Shown: piece after piece, positions 34,178 to 46,386 of the stretch | How positions within the stretch are numbered: the first letter of the stretch is position 1 | Layout: the number at the start of each line of letters is the position of its first letter | Assembly: GCA_963837715.1 (NCBI GenBank) | Contig: CAWIOF010000002.1 | Coordinates: 1,364,001 to 1,428,000, forward strand | Source: JANYLB01 sp963837715 | Lineage (GTDB): Bacteria > Actinomycetota > Acidimicrobiia > IMCC26256 > JANYLB01 | Reading direction: 5' to 3' | DNA length: 64,000 nt | The notes under the pieces: generated by a model | Told to the model about the DNA's origin: nothing | Database searches by the model: none | The model's input: the letters and a program-made list of their open reading frames with translations, nothing else | Made by a program: the position numbers and the translations under genes

Positions 34178-35367
34178 CCGTCGGTTCCTTTGTCGTTCTC
34201 GCGCAGTGCCCGCAGACCGGGGAGGTCGCCGAGCTCGATCAGTTCCAGCGACGCGCCGCCGCCGGTGCTCACGTGGTCGACCCGGTCGGCGAGGCCGAAC
34301 TGGCGGATCGCTGCCCCGCTGTCGCCGCCGCCGATCACCGTGAAGCCGCCGCACTCGGCGACCGCCTCGGCGATGGTCCGCGTGCCCGCCGCGAACGGGG
34401 TGACCTCGAACACCCCCATCGGGCCGTTCCAGAGGAGCGTGCGCGCCTCGTCGATCTCGTCGGAGAACAACACGGCGGTCTCGGGCCCGATGTCGAGACC
34501 CTTCCAACCCTCGGGGATCCCGCCGGCCTTCACGACCCTCACCTCGGCGTCTTCGGTGATCTCGCGCGCGATGACGACGTCGACGGGCACGTGGACGCGG
34601 CCGGTCGCCAGCAGTCGCTTGCAGTCGTCGACCCGGTCGAGCTCCACGAGCGAATCGCCGATCGAGTAGCCCTGCGCGACCAGGAACGTGAACGCCATCG
34701 CCCCGCCGACCAGGATCGTGTCGCACCGTTCGAGGAGGGCCTCGATCACCGCGAGCTTGTCGCTCACCTTCGAGCCACCGAGCACCGCGACGAAGGGATG
34801 TGCCGGGGCTTCGAGGAGGCCGGAGAGCACCTCGACCTCGCGGTTGAGCAGCAGACCAGCGGCGCTGGGAAGGATCGGTGGTGGACCGACGATCGACGCG
34901 TGGGCGCGGTGCGAGGCACCGAACGCCTCGTTCACGTACGCATCGACGGGTTCGCACAAGGAGACCGCGAAGGCCGGGCTGTTGTCGGTCTCTCCCCGCT
35001 CGAAGCGCAGGTTCTCGAGCAGCAGCACGTCGCCCGGGTCGAGGCTCGCGATGCGATCCGAAGCCGACGGACCCACCGTGGTGGGCGCCAGCGAGACCTC
35101 GGTGCCGAGGAGCTCCGACAGGCGCTTCGCGACCGGCGCGAGGGAGAACTCCGGATCGGGCGTGCCCTTCGGACGACCGAGATGGCCGCACAGCACGACC
35201 GCCGCGCCGCGCTCCTGCAGCCAGGTGATGGTCGGGAGCACGGTCGTGAGTCGGAGGTCGTCGGAGACCTGGCCGTCGCGGAGGGGTGTGTTGCAGTCGA
35301 TCCGGACGAGGACCCGACTCCCCTTCTTCAGCGGCAGGTCTTCGAGACGCGGGAGGTCGACAGGCAT
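34174..35367 (-). CDS. pgk: Phosphoglycerate kinase
   Basis: A 397-residue two-domain enzyme making ATP from 1,3-bisphosphoglycerate. VLVRIDCNTPLRDGQVSDD is the substrate-binding signature, with CGHLGRPKG and the second-domain nucleotide loop FTVIGGGDSG. LENLRFERGE and VAVLGGSKVSDK are also typical. It starts 24 bases after the gap stop and overlaps tpiA. Confidence 0.96.
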   Translation of the reverse strand: MPVDLPRLEDLPLKKGSRVLVRIDCNTPLRDGQVSDDLRLTTVLPTITWLQERGAAVVLCGHLGRPKGTPDPEFSLAPVAKRLSELLGTEVSLAPTTVGPSASDRIASLDPGDVLLLENLRFERGETDNSPAFAVSLCEPVDAYVNEAFGASHRAHASIVGPPPILPSAAGLLLNREVEVLSGLLEAPAHPFVAVLGGSKVSDKLAVIEALLERCDTILVGGAMAFTFLVAQGYSIGDSLVELDRVDDCKRLLATGRVHVPVDVVIAREITEDAEVRVVKAGGIPEGWKGLDIGPETAVLFSDEIDEARTLLWNGPMGVFEVTPFAAGTRTIAEAVAECGGFTVIGGGDSGAAIRQFGLADRVDHVSTGGGASLELIELGDLPGLRALRENDKGTDG

Positions 35368-35391
35368 CGGTGCGCTTCGGCTTCCGGGGGG

Positions 35392-36423
35392 TTACTTGTC
35401 GCCGAGGAAGGCGACGAGATCGACGAGGCGGTTCGAGTAGCCCCATTCGTTGTCGTACCAGCCGAGGACCTTGACCATGCGCCCGGCCGCCATCGTGTCG
35501 CGCGCCGAGTAGATGCACGAAGACGAGTTGTGCACGATGTCGGCCGACACCAGCGGCTCGTCGGTGTACTCGAGCACGCCCCGGTACGAGGAGTCCCCCG
35601 CCGCTTTGGCGAACGCGGCATTGACGTCGTCGATCGACGCTTCGGTCTTCAGCGTGGCGACGAGGTCGGTGATCGACCCGGTCGGCACCGGGACCCGCAG
35701 CGACGTACCGTCGAGCTTGCCCTTCAGGTGCGGGAGCACGACACCGATCGCGCGGGCAGCTCCGGTGCTGCTCGGGATGATCGACAGGGCCGCGGCGCGC
35801 ATGCGGCGCAGGTCGGGCTTGCCGCTGCGCGTGGCGGTCGCCTGGTCCTGGAGCTGCTGGTCGGTCGTGTACGCGTGCACGGTGGTGATGAAGCCCTGCT
35901 CGATGCCGAAGGCATCCTCGAGCACCTTGGCCATCGGCGCGAGGCAGTTGGTCGTGCACGAAGCGTTCGACACCACCGTGTGCTTCGCCGCGTCGTACAC
36001 GTCGTCGTTCACGCCCATGCAGATCATGGCGTCGGCGTCGCCGCTCGGCGCGGAGATCACGACCCGCTTCGCACCGCCGGCGAGGTGACCGGCGGCCTTC
36101 TCGCGAGCGGTGAAGAGGCCGGTCGACTCGATGACCACGTCGACCCCGTTGTCACCCCACGGCACCTCGGCCGGGTCGCGGGCCTCGAGCTTCTTGACCT
36201 CGTTGCCGTCGACGGAGAACCCGCTGTCGGTGGCCTTCACCTCGTTCGGGAGCACCCCTCCGACCGAGTCGTGCTTCAGCAGGAACGCCATCGTGTCGGC
36301 GTCGCCGAAGGGGTCGTTCACCGCCACGAGCTCGACTCCGGCACTCGTGCCCCGCTCGAGCAGCGCCCGGTAGAAGGAACGTCCGATGCGGCCGAAGCCG
36401 TTGATCCCGACCCGTACGGTCAT
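35392..36423 (-). CDS. gap: Glyceraldehyde-3-phosphate dehydrogenase, type I
   Basis: A 343-residue NAD-dependent enzyme. VGINGFGRIGRSFYRAL is the Rossmann fold start, SNASCTTNCLAPMAKV holds catalytic Cys156, and the S-loop runs to LRVPVPTGSITDL. WYDNEWGYSNRLVDLV ends the catalytic domain. It lies 54 bases after yvcK, where whiA would be expected in many relatives. It starts the glycolytic run gap-pgk-tpiA. Confidence 0.96.
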   Translation of the reverse strand: MTVRVGINGFGRIGRSFYRALLERGTSAGVELVAVNDPFGDADTMAFLLKHDSVGGVLPNEVKATDSGFSVDGNEVKKLEARDPAEVPWGDNGVDVVIESTGLFTAREKAAGHLAGGAKRVVISAPSGDADAMICMGVNDDVYDAAKHTVVSNASCTTNCLAPMAKVLEDAFGIEQGFITTVHAYTTDQQLQDQATATRSGKPDLRRMRAAALSIIPSSTGAARAIGVVLPHLKGKLDGTSLRVPVPTGSITDLVATLKTEASIDDVNAAFAKAAGDSSYRGVLEYTDEPLVSADIVHNSSSCIYSARDTMAAGRMVKVLGWYDNEWGYSNRLVDLVAFLGDK

Positions 36424-36477
36424 GTGTCGCCCTCCGTCTGCCGGCGTCGTTGCCGGATCTCCACCTGCGTTCGAACT

Positions 36478-37383
36478 CTATGACTCCATCAGAGCGGAGA
36501 GGGCCGTCGCCAATTTGGCGGGATCGTGCACCAATCCGTTCGCACCGGCCACGTCGGCCGCGACGGGCTCCACGCCCAGTTCCCGGATCGCCGCGGGGTC
36601 GGCCGGGAACGCCCCGGCCTGGAACACGAACCGGTCGACCCGGGCCCCGTGGTCGAGGACGACCCGCAGGTGATCGGTGGCGTCGAGACCCTCGGTCTCG
36701 GGCAGCTCGGGGCGCAGGTTCGCGATCTGGACCACGTTGGCGTCGGTGGCGGCCAGCGCCCGACGGATCTCCCCCACGCTCAGCACCGGGAGCAGGCTCG
36801 TGAACAGCGAACCAGGGGCGAGCACGACCTGGTCGGCGGCGGCGATCGCCTCGACGACCGCCGGAGGCGCCGGGGCATCGGCGGGCACCAGCTCGACGTG
36901 GCCGATGCGACCAGGGGAGTTCTGGACCGCGACCTGCCCCTCGACCGCCCGCCCGTCGACGTCGGCCTTCATCACCACCGGCCCGATCGTGGCCGGGAGC
37001 ACCCGCCCGACGGCCCCGACCACCTTGGCCGCCTCTGCGACCCCTTGGAGCGAATCGCCGAGCGATTCGGTGAGGCCGACGATGACGAGGTTGCCGAAGG
37101 CGTGGCCGTCGAGGTCGCCGCCTTCGAATCGGTGCTCGAACGCCCGGGCCCAGATGGGGTCACTCGCCAGCGCGACGAGGCACTTGCGGAGGTCGCCCGG
37201 CGCCACGACCCCCAGATCCCGCCGGAGCCGGCCAGACGAACCACCGTCGTCGGCGACGGTGACCACCGCGGTGATGTCGTCGGTGTACTGCCGGGCCGCG
37301 CGCAGCACGACGGCGAGCCCGTGCCCCCCGCCCAACGCAACGACCTTGATGGCTCGCTCCGCTCCGTCGCCTCGATCGCTCAC
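36478..37383 (-). CDS. yvcK: YvcK/GlmR family uridine diphosphate-sugar-sensing protein
   Basis: A 301-residue Rossmann-type protein: VVALGGGHGLAVVLRAARQY, VVTVADDGGSSGRLRRDL, GNLVIVGL and VVLAPGSLFTSLLPVL match the CofD/YvcK family. Residues for F420 biosynthesis (CofD) are not the closest match. The rapZ neighbour points to YvcK, a regulator that links carbon metabolism to cell envelope synthesis. It follows rapZ by about 67 bases and precedes gap. Confidence 0.9.
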   Translation of the reverse strand: MSDRGDGAERAIKVVALGGGHGLAVVLRAARQYTDDITAVVTVADDGGSSGRLRRDLGVVAPGDLRKCLVALASDPIWARAFEHRFEGGDLDGHAFGNLVIVGLTESLGDSLQGVAEAAKVVGAVGRVLPATIGPVVMKADVDGRAVEGQVAVQNSPGRIGHVELVPADAPAPPAVVEAIAAADQVVLAPGSLFTSLLPVLSVGEIRRALAATDANVVQIANLRPELPETEGLDATDHLRVVLDHGARVDRFVFQAGAFPADPAAIRELGVEPVAADVAGANGLVHDPAKLATALSALMES

Positions 37384-37450
37384 CGGTTCACCTCCTGGGC
37401 CAACTGTCCGGCGGCTCCGCTGCGCTCACTGTGCTCGCTCCGCTCGCAGC

Positions 37451-38341
37451 TCACGTCTTCGCGATGTCCCGGTGGTGGACACGGGCCCGGAAGCCGGCGA
37501 GCGCGAGGCGGTGCGCGATCTCCTGGGCCATGACGACGCTGCGGTGCCGACCCCCGGTGCAGCCCACGCCGATCGAGAGGTAGGCCTTGCCCTCCCTGCG
37601 GTACGCGGGCAGGAGCAGGCCGAGCAGCCGGTCGAGCTCGTCGAGGAACTCGGGTGCGTCGGCCTGGCCGAGCACGTAGTCGCGCACCTCGGGGTCGGCC
37701 CCGGAGAGCGGACGGAGCTCCTCGACCCAGTGCGGGTTCGGCAGGAAGCGGCAGTCGAACACGAGGTCGACGTCGAGCGGCAGGCCGTGCTTGTAGCCGA
37801 ACGACACCACGGTCGTCTGCAGGAGATCGTCGACCGAGCCCTCGGCGAACAGCTCGCGCAGCCGGTCCCGTAGCTCGTGGACGTTGGTGTCGCCGGTGTC
37901 GACCACGAGGTCGGCGTCGCCCTTCAACCCCTCGAGGAGCGACCGTTCCCGGCTGATGCCCTCGAGCATCGTGTCGGACCCCGAGAGGGGGTGGCGACGA
38001 CGGGTCAACTCGAACCGACGGACGAGCACTTCGTCGGACGCGTCGAGGAACAGGACGCGGGTGGTCGCGCCGCTGGCCCGAAGTTCGCGCAGCGCGGCGG
38101 CGAGGTCGTCCATGAACGCACCGCTGCGGACGTCGACGACGAGTGCGTACCGCGTCGGACGGTCACCGCCCCGGGCGAGCTCGGCCACCTTCGAGATGAG
38201 CGCGGGCGGGAGGTTGTCGATCACGAAGAACCCGAGGTCTTCGAGCACGTTCGCGGCCTCCGAGCGACCCGCGCCCGACATTCCCGTGATGATGGTGACC
38301 TCGAGGGGTTCGGTGACCGGCGGCGTCGGCATCGCGCTCAT
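37451..38341 (-). CDS. rapZ: RNase adapter RapZ/nucleotide-binding protein YvcJ
   Basis: A 296-residue P-loop protein. Walker A is ITGMSGAGRSEAANVLEDLG (with Arg at the usual Lys position, as in many actinobacterial relatives), followed by VIDNLPPALI, ALVVDVRSG and VLFLDASDEVLVRRF. The C-terminal part has FKYG-type VSFGYKHGLP and IGVGCTGGRHRSVV. In enteric bacteria RapZ controls glmZ RNA. In actinobacteria the role is less clear. ATG 38341 overlaps the uvrC stop (ATGA). Confidence 0.92.
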   Translation of the reverse strand: MSAMPTPPVTEPLEVTIITGMSGAGRSEAANVLEDLGFFVIDNLPPALISKVAELARGGDRPTRYALVVDVRSGAFMDDLAAALRELRASGATTRVLFLDASDEVLVRRFELTRRRHPLSGSDTMLEGISRERSLLEGLKGDADLVVDTGDTNVHELRDRLRELFAEGSVDDLLQTTVVSFGYKHGLPLDVDLVFDCRFLPNPHWVEELRPLSGADPEVRDYVLGQADAPEFLDELDRLLGLLLPAYRREGKAYLSIGVGCTGGRHRSVVMAQEIAHRLALAGFRARVHHRDIAKT

Positions 38342-40215
38342 GGTCGCACAGCCTTTGCCGGGAGCGGTTCGCCGTGGAGGTGCGCGAAGAGCGCACGACC
38401 CACCGCTTCGGGGAGCCAGGTGATCGCCACGATCTCCTCTTCGGTCAGTTCCCGCATCCGCTTCACCGATCCGAACTGCTTCAGCAAGCGGGTGCGCCGA
38501 GTGGAGCCGAGGCCGGGAACGTCGTCGAGGACCGACCGGGTCAACTTCTTGGCCCGGAGCTGGCGGTGATACGTGATCGCGAACCGGTGCGCCTCGTCGC
38601 GCACGTTCTGCAGGAGGTAGAGCGCCTCGGAGTCGCGCGGGATGCGGATCGGATCTGAACGGCCGGGCACGTACACCTCCTCGAACCGCTTGGCGAGGCC
38701 GGCGACCGCGATCTCTTCGAGCCCGAGCTCCTCGAGCACCCGCACCGCCACGTTGAGCTGACCCTTGCCCCCGTCGATGAGGAGCAGGTTCGGCGGGTAG
38801 GCGAACCGCTTCCCGGCGCGGGCACCTTCGTCGCGCTCGCGCAGGTAGTTGCGGAAGCGCCGGGTCAGGACCTCCTCCATCGCCGCGAAGTCGTCTTGAC
38901 CGTCTTGGGCCCGGACCTTGAACCGCCGGTACTCCGACCGCTTCGCGAGCCCGTCTTCGGTCACGACCATCGAGCCGACGATCTCGGTGCCCTGCAGGTT
39001 CGAGATGTCGAAGCACTCGATGCGCAACGGAGCCTCGGGGAGGTCGAGCGCCTCCTGCAACGACGTGAGCGCGCGGGCGCGAGCGTTGTGGTCCGACGCG
39101 CGGCGGAGCTTGTGCCGCAGCATGGCCTCCTGCGCGTTCGCCGTGACCGTTGCCAGGAGCTCCCGCTTGTCGCCCCGCTGCGGCACCCGGATCCGGACCC
39201 TCGAGCCGCGCATCTCGCTGAGGAACTCCTCGTACAGCGCGCGTTCCTCGGGTTCGGTGGGGAGGAGCACCTCCTTCGGCACGTCGTCGGGCGACGAGTC
39301 GCCGTAGAGCAGTTCGAGTAGCCGGGCCACCAGCGCGGGCCCGTCGAGATCCTCGACCTTGTCGACGACCACCGCCTTGCGGCCCACCACCCGACCCTTG
39401 CGCACGAAGAACACCTGCACCGACGCTTCGAGCGGATCGTCGACGAGCCCGATCACGTCGAGGTCCTCGGAACGGGTTCCGACCATCTGTTGGCGCTCGA
39501 TCGCCTTGCGCACCGACAGCAGCTGGTCGCGCAGGCGGGCGGCCCGTTCGAACTCGAGCTCACCCGACGCGGCGAACATCTGCTGCTCGAGCCGGTCGAC
39601 GACCGGTGCGCTGTCGCCGTCGAGGAACGCGATCAGGTCGGCGACCAGCGCGTCGTACTCCTCCTTGGTGATGTCGTCGACGCACGGCGCCGCGCACTTC
39701 TCGATGTGGGCGTAGAGGCAGGGCCGGCCGAGCTTGTGGTGGCGCTCGAACTTGGCGTTGGTGCACGTCCGGATCGGGAACGTGCGCAGCAGGAGATCGA
39801 GCGTCTCGCGGATGGCGTACGCGTGGGCGTACGGCCCGAAGTAGCGCACCCCCTTGCGCTTCTTCCCCCGCATCACCATCGCCCGGGGCCACTCCTCGTC
39901 GAGCGTGACCGCGAGGTACGGGAACGATTTGTCGTCCTTCAGCCGGATGTTGAACCGGGGCCGGTGGGTCTTGATGAGGTTGAACTCGAGGAACAGGGCC
40001 TCGACCTCGTTCCGGACCTCGATCCACTCGACCGACTGCGCCGCCGTGACCATCTGGCGGGTCCGCATCGGCAACGTGGCCGGCGGCGCGAAGTAGTTGC
40101 TGAGCCGGCTGCGGAGGCTCTTCGCCTTCCCGACGTAGATGATGCGGCCCTCGCCGTCCTTGAACTGGTACGAACCCGGCGTGTCGGGGATCGAACCGGC
40201 GGGGGGGCGCTGCAT
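38338..40215 (-). CDS. uvrC: Excinuclease ABC subunit C
   Basis: A 625-residue nuclease that makes both incisions in nucleotide excision repair. The GIY-YIG domain (GSYQFKDGEGRIIYVGKAKSL), the Cys-containing middle (RPCLYAHIEKCAAPC), the UVR motif (FERAARLRDQLLSVRKA), the RNase H-like endonuclease (RIECFDISNLQGTEIVGSMV, LLLIDGGKGQL) and the terminal helix-hairpin-helix pair (VPGLGSTRRTRLLKQFGSV) are in order. ATG 40215 begins just before the GIY-YIG domain. uvrA and uvrB are also within this window. Confidence 0.95.
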   Translation of the reverse strand: MQRPPAGSIPDTPGSYQFKDGEGRIIYVGKAKSLRSRLSNYFAPPATLPMRTRQMVTAAQSVEWIEVRNEVEALFLEFNLIKTHRPRFNIRLKDDKSFPYLAVTLDEEWPRAMVMRGKKRKGVRYFGPYAHAYAIRETLDLLLRTFPIRTCTNAKFERHHKLGRPCLYAHIEKCAAPCVDDITKEEYDALVADLIAFLDGDSAPVVDRLEQQMFAASGELEFERAARLRDQLLSVRKAIERQQMVGTRSEDLDVIGLVDDPLEASVQVFFVRKGRVVGRKAVVVDKVEDLDGPALVARLLELLYGDSSPDDVPKEVLLPTEPEERALYEEFLSEMRGSRVRIRVPQRGDKRELLATVTANAQEAMLRHKLRRASDHNARARALTSLQEALDLPEAPLRIECFDISNLQGTEIVGSMVVTEDGLAKRSEYRRFKVRAQDGQDDFAAMEEVLTRRFRNYLRERDEGARAGKRFAYPPNLLLIDGGKGQLNVAVRVLEELGLEEIAVAGLAKRFEEVYVPGRSDPIRIPRDSEALYLLQNVRDEAHRFAITYHRQLRAKKLTRSVLDDVPGLGSTRRTRLLKQFGSVKRMRELTEEEIVAITWLPEAVGRALFAHLHGEPLPAKAVRP

Positions 40216-40275
40216 CACACCCCCATTCTCCCAGGCTGCTCCCGTGTGCGGGAACACCCCCGCGGTGGTTCGGGT

Positions 40276-40419
40276 TACGCTGATCGAAGGCCGGCCTGGT
40301 ATTCCGGCCACATACACAACTCCCGGTTCCGAGAGGAAGCGACCGACAACCCCGCGGTGGGCGACCAGGCTGTCCCCGCCGGCCGTTTCGGGAGTATCCC
40401 CATAGGGAGATCCGAGCCC
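40276..40419 (+). promoter_or_regulatory. Candidate promoter and ~130-base leader of nadA
   Basis: TACGCT at 40276-40281 fits a -10 box. Transcription from there would give a leader of about 130 bases. The leader contains GGCCGG/CCGGCC arms around a 9-base loop (40289-40309) and a second GC-rich stem-like region near 40355-40385. AGGGAGA before ATG 40420 is the ribosome-binding site. It may carry a regulatory fold, but no known riboswitch class was recognised. Confidence 0.35.
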
Positions 40420-41514
40420 ATGCTGCGACTCCAGCCCCGGCTGCCCGACGAGTACACGTCGGCCGAGCCCGCCGCACTCGAAGACCGCATCCGCGCCGCC
40501 AAGGCCACCCTCGGCGACCGCCTGCTGATCCTCGGCCACCACTACCAGCGCGACGAGGTGATCCGTTGGGCCGACGCCCGCGGCGACTCCTTCAACCTGG
40601 CCCGATTCGCCGCCGACAACGACCGCGCCACCGACATCGTGTTCTGCGGCGTGCACTTCATGGCCGAGTCGGCCGACGTGCTCACTGCCGACCACCAGCG
40701 GGTCATCCTCCCCGATCTCAATGCCGGGTGCTCGATGGCCGACATGGCCGACCTCGACCAGGTCGAGGAGTGCTGGGAGTCACTCGCGACCGTCACCGAC
40801 GTCGACCGGATCGTTCCCATCACGTACATGAACTCCTCCGCCGCCATCAAGGCGTTCGTCGGCGAGCACGGCGGCGCGGTCTGCACGTCGTCGAACGCCC
40901 GCACGGTCCTCGACTGGGCGCTCGCCCGGGGTGACAAGGTCGTGTTCTTCCCCGACCAGCACCTCGGCCGCAACACCGCGTTCCAGATGGGCTACGGCGC
41001 GGAAGACATGCGGCTCTGGAACCCGCGGCACGAGCTCGGCGGTCTCGACGACACCGACGTGAAGGCCTCGACGTTCCTGCTCTGGAAGGGCCACTGCTCG
41101 GTCCACCAGCGGTTCACCCCCGACCACGTCGCCGCGTTCCGGGCGCAGTACCCCAGCGGCCAGGTGATCGTGCACCCCGAGACGTCGCACGAGGTCGTCG
41201 AGCTCGCCGACAAGGTCGGATCGACGGAACGCATCCTCGAGTGGGTCGACGCGGCCGGCCCGGGTTCGGTGCTCGGGGTCGCGACCGAGATCCACATGGT
41301 GCAACGCATGGCGAAGGAGCACCCCGACCGCACGGTCGTGTCGCTCGACCCGCTCATCTGCCCGTGCTCGACCATGTTCCGCATCGACGAGCCGCACTTG
41401 GCCTGGTGCCTCGAAGCCCTCGTCGACGGACGCGTCCTCAACCAGATCACCGTCGACCCGACCACCGCCGAGTGGGCCCGCGTCGCCCTGCAACGCATGC
41501 TCGACCTCGCCTGA
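40420..41514 (+). CDS. nadA: Quinolinate synthase NadA
   Basis: A 364-residue [4Fe-4S] enzyme that condenses iminoaspartate with dihydroxyacetone phosphate to quinolinate for NAD synthesis. Cluster ligands are visible: NAGCSMADM (Cys104), KGHCSVHQ (Cys226) and PLICPCSTMF (Cys314/Cys316). LGHHYQRDEVI near the start and VHPETSHEVV are conserved active-site regions. ATG 40420 has a good ribosome-binding site. nadB and nadC are not adjacent, unlike the common nadABC operon. It is divergent from uvrC. Confidence 0.94.
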   Translation: MLRLQPRLPDEYTSAEPAALEDRIRAAKATLGDRLLILGHHYQRDEVIRWADARGDSFNLARFAADNDRATDIVFCGVHFMAESADVLTADHQRVILPDLNAGCSMADMADLDQVEECWESLATVTDVDRIVPITYMNSSAAIKAFVGEHGGAVCTSSNARTVLDWALARGDKVVFFPDQHLGRNTAFQMGYGAEDMRLWNPRHELGGLDDTDVKASTFLLWKGHCSVHQRFTPDHVAAFRAQYPSGQVIVHPETSHEVVELADKVGSTERILEWVDAAGPGSVLGVATEIHMVQRMAKEHPDRTVVSLDPLICPCSTMFRIDEPHLAWCLEALVDGRVLNQITVDPTTAEWARVALQRMLDLA

Positions 41515-41541
41515 CCCACCTTCCCAACCCCAACCCCCGAC

Positions 41542-41588
41542 CCGTTGGGTCGCTTGTGCCGCGTATGGCGGCCGAATCGACCCAACGG
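41542..41588. terminator. Nested-stem palindrome between convergent genes
   Basis: CCGTTGGGTCG and its exact complement (11 bp) flank a core with GCCGC/GGCGGC-like pairing. It lies between the nadA and methyltransferase stops, so it can serve both directions. There is no T-run. It shares its architecture with the palindromes at 43317, 46387, 47369 and 60610. Confidence 0.65.
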
Positions 41589-41590
41589 AC

Positions 41591-42331
41591 TTAGAAGCGG
41601 CGGGCTCGGAGGAAGAGGAGGCGGGGGATACCTGCTGCGTCGGGATACTCGGGGGCCCGAGCGAGGAACCCCGGTGGGGGAGCAGGCTCCTCCATCCGCT
41701 CGACGAGCATCCCCTGCCCCGCCATCGCGTTCACATACCGGCTGAGCGGACGGTGCACGAACGGCAGGATCACCCCGGGTGCGACCTCCTCGGGCGCGAG
41801 GTCTTCGTGCAGGTACGCGCCGACGCGCCAGTACTGCTCCTCCAGGATGTGATCGTCGATCCATCCGCTCCCCGGCGTCTGCAGCAACGGGTGGTTCAGG
41901 AAGAACAGGAACCGTCCGCCCGGCACGAGGACGCGTGCGACCTCGGCGATCGCCTCGTCGACAGCGTCGATGTGCTCGAACACGAGGCAGGCGACGACGG
42001 CGTCGAAGTTCGCCGACGGGAAGGGGAGTGCTGCCGCCGCGCCCCGGAGGAACAGTGGGCCGCCACCCCGCCGGGCGGCTTCGGCGGCCTGGGCGCGTGA
42101 CGGGTCGAGGCCGACGACGACGTCGATGCCCAGCGCCGACGCCGTCCGCGCCACCTGTCCCTCACCGGTTCCGACCTCGAGCACACGGGTGCTCCCCGCG
42201 AGGTGCTCACGGGCCAACGGCAGGATCTGCTCCTCGTACTCCGGGTCGGCACCATCGGTGAACCCGTCCTGCCACCAGGCGGCGTGTTCTTCCCACGGGT
42301 CGCCGGCGCCGGTGGGCTCAGGTCCAGACAT
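41591..42331 (-). CDS. Class I SAM-dependent methyltransferase
   Basis: A 246-residue Rossmann methyltransferase. STRVLEVGTGEGQVARTASA is motif I (SAM-binding), VVVGLDPSRAQAAEA carries the ribose-binding acidic residue, and NFDAVVACLVFEHIDAVDEA is motif IV. The substrate is unknown. There is no membrane segment. It is convergent with nadA and divergent from the hypothetical gene at 42369. Confidence 0.85.
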   Translation of the reverse strand: MSGPEPTGAGDPWEEHAAWWQDGFTDGADPEYEEQILPLAREHLAGSTRVLEVGTGEGQVARTASALGIDVVVGLDPSRAQAAEAARRGGGPLFLRGAAAALPFPSANFDAVVACLVFEHIDAVDEAIAEVARVLVPGGRFLFFLNHPLLQTPGSGWIDDHILEEQYWRVGAYLHEDLAPEEVAPGVILPFVHRPLSRYVNAMAGQGMLVERMEEPAPPPGFLARAPEYPDAAGIPRLLFLRARRF

Positions 42332-42368
42332 CGTCGGTAGGGTACGAGCACCGGCGTTGGGAGCGCGC

Positions 42369-43175
42369 ATGGAGGCGATGGCAACCGCGACGGCCCCGGC
42401 CGTCGGGCAGGGAGCACCGGTCGCCGCCGACCTCGACGCGGCGATCGACCGGGCCGTCGGCGAGACCGCCCCCGAGCTCGCCAACCTCCTCATCACCCAG
42501 ACCCACCACGAGCTCGGGCTGGCGATGCGCGAGCTGCTCGGCGTCGACGGGGGCGCGAACTTCCACGCCTGGGCCACCTGGGGATCCCGCGAAGCCGGCA
42601 CCACGATCCGCATGGTCGACGTTCCCGGGCTGCACCGGTTCCCGCCGGCCCGACCCGCGCTGCACCGGGCACGGGACCGGATCGCGGCCGGGAACCGCCT
42701 CGTGCTCGACGAGATCGGTCGGGAGTCGGCCCGGTTCGTGGCCTCCCGGGGATCCCACCAACCGAGAATCGACGGCCTCCAGACCGCGTTCGACGGGTAC
42801 CGCGACGCGCTGACTCCGGGGCCGCCAGCCCACCGTCGATCCCTGACGTTCGGCGCCAACTTCGCCGCGGTGTGGCACGAACACGTCCGGCTGCAGCCCT
42901 TCATCGCCGAGGCGATGCCGCGGGGGTTCCGGCACGTGATCACCCGGAGCCTGCTCGACTTCCGCGTCGGCGATCACGCGTGCCACGTCGCCCACGGGCT
43001 CACCCGGGGCACGGGTGCACGCGACTGGACGTCGTTCCGCCAACGGATGCGGTACGTCCACGCGCTGTTCGCGAGCTACCACCTCGACCCGCAGGTCTAC
43101 GCCGCTCCCTACGGCCCGGTGCTCACGGCTGAGCTCCGCCGGGAGCTCGGGCTCGACCGGGTCCTGCACACCTGA
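42369..43175 (+). CDS. Hypothetical protein
   Basis: A 268-residue, Ala/Arg-rich, mostly helical protein. Landmarks are ELANLLITQTHHELGLAMRE, ANFHAWATWGSREAGTTIRM, NFAAVWHEHVRLQPFIAEAM and FASYHLDPQVYAAPYGPVL. Conserved-looking His and Trp residues suggest a ligand- or metal-binding helical bundle, but no family is recognised. GGGAG lies 5 bases before ATG 42369. The start was placed after the divergent methyltransferase gene. Confidence 0.55.
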   Translation: MEAMATATAPAVGQGAPVAADLDAAIDRAVGETAPELANLLITQTHHELGLAMRELLGVDGGANFHAWATWGSREAGTTIRMVDVPGLHRFPPARPALHRARDRIAAGNRLVLDEIGRESARFVASRGSHQPRIDGLQTAFDGYRDALTPGPPAHRRSLTFGANFAAVWHEHVRLQPFIAEAMPRGFRHVITRSLLDFRVGDHACHVAHGLTRGTGARDWTSFRQRMRYVHALFASYHLDPQVYAAPYGPVLTAELRRELGLDRVLHT

Positions 43176-43316
43176 ACCCGGTGCGCCGCCGGGTGGGCTT
43201 CCGTTCCCACCCGGCCGGCACCGGAGTACGGAGAGTGCATCGGCGGCCCGGGCGGGGAGTTGAAACAACTCGCCGACAATGCGCGCCGGCGTCGGCCGCG
43301 TGACGCGTCCCCCGAC

Positions 43317-43365
43317 GACGTTGGCAGCAGCAGGTCCGGATTCCGGCGCGGATGCTGCCAGGGTC
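43317..43365. terminator. Nested-stem palindrome between convergent genes
   Basis: GACGTTGGCAGCA and a near-complement (TGCTGCCAGGGTC) flank GGTCCGGATTCCGG. It lies between the hypothetical gene and the uvrA stop, which converge. The outer GACGTTGGC and inner GGTCCGG sequences are shared with the palindromes at 47369 and 60610. Confidence 0.6.
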
Positions 43366-43373
43366 GGGGTGGG

Positions 43374-46335
<2,962 letters not shown>

Positions 46336-46386
46336 GAAGCGCCGAGTGTACCTCACCCGAACGCACGTTCGGGGGACAGGTCGACG

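Noticed and set aside
33090..35960. Very long open frames opposite and across tpiA/pgk/gap
   Set aside because: High GC leaves few stops in other frames. The true genes have complete enzyme motifs and overlaps.
37440..39016. Extended N-terminus for RapZ through the uvrC 3' end
   Set aside because: The added part is uvrC read in another frame; the ATGA overlap at 38341 fixes the start.
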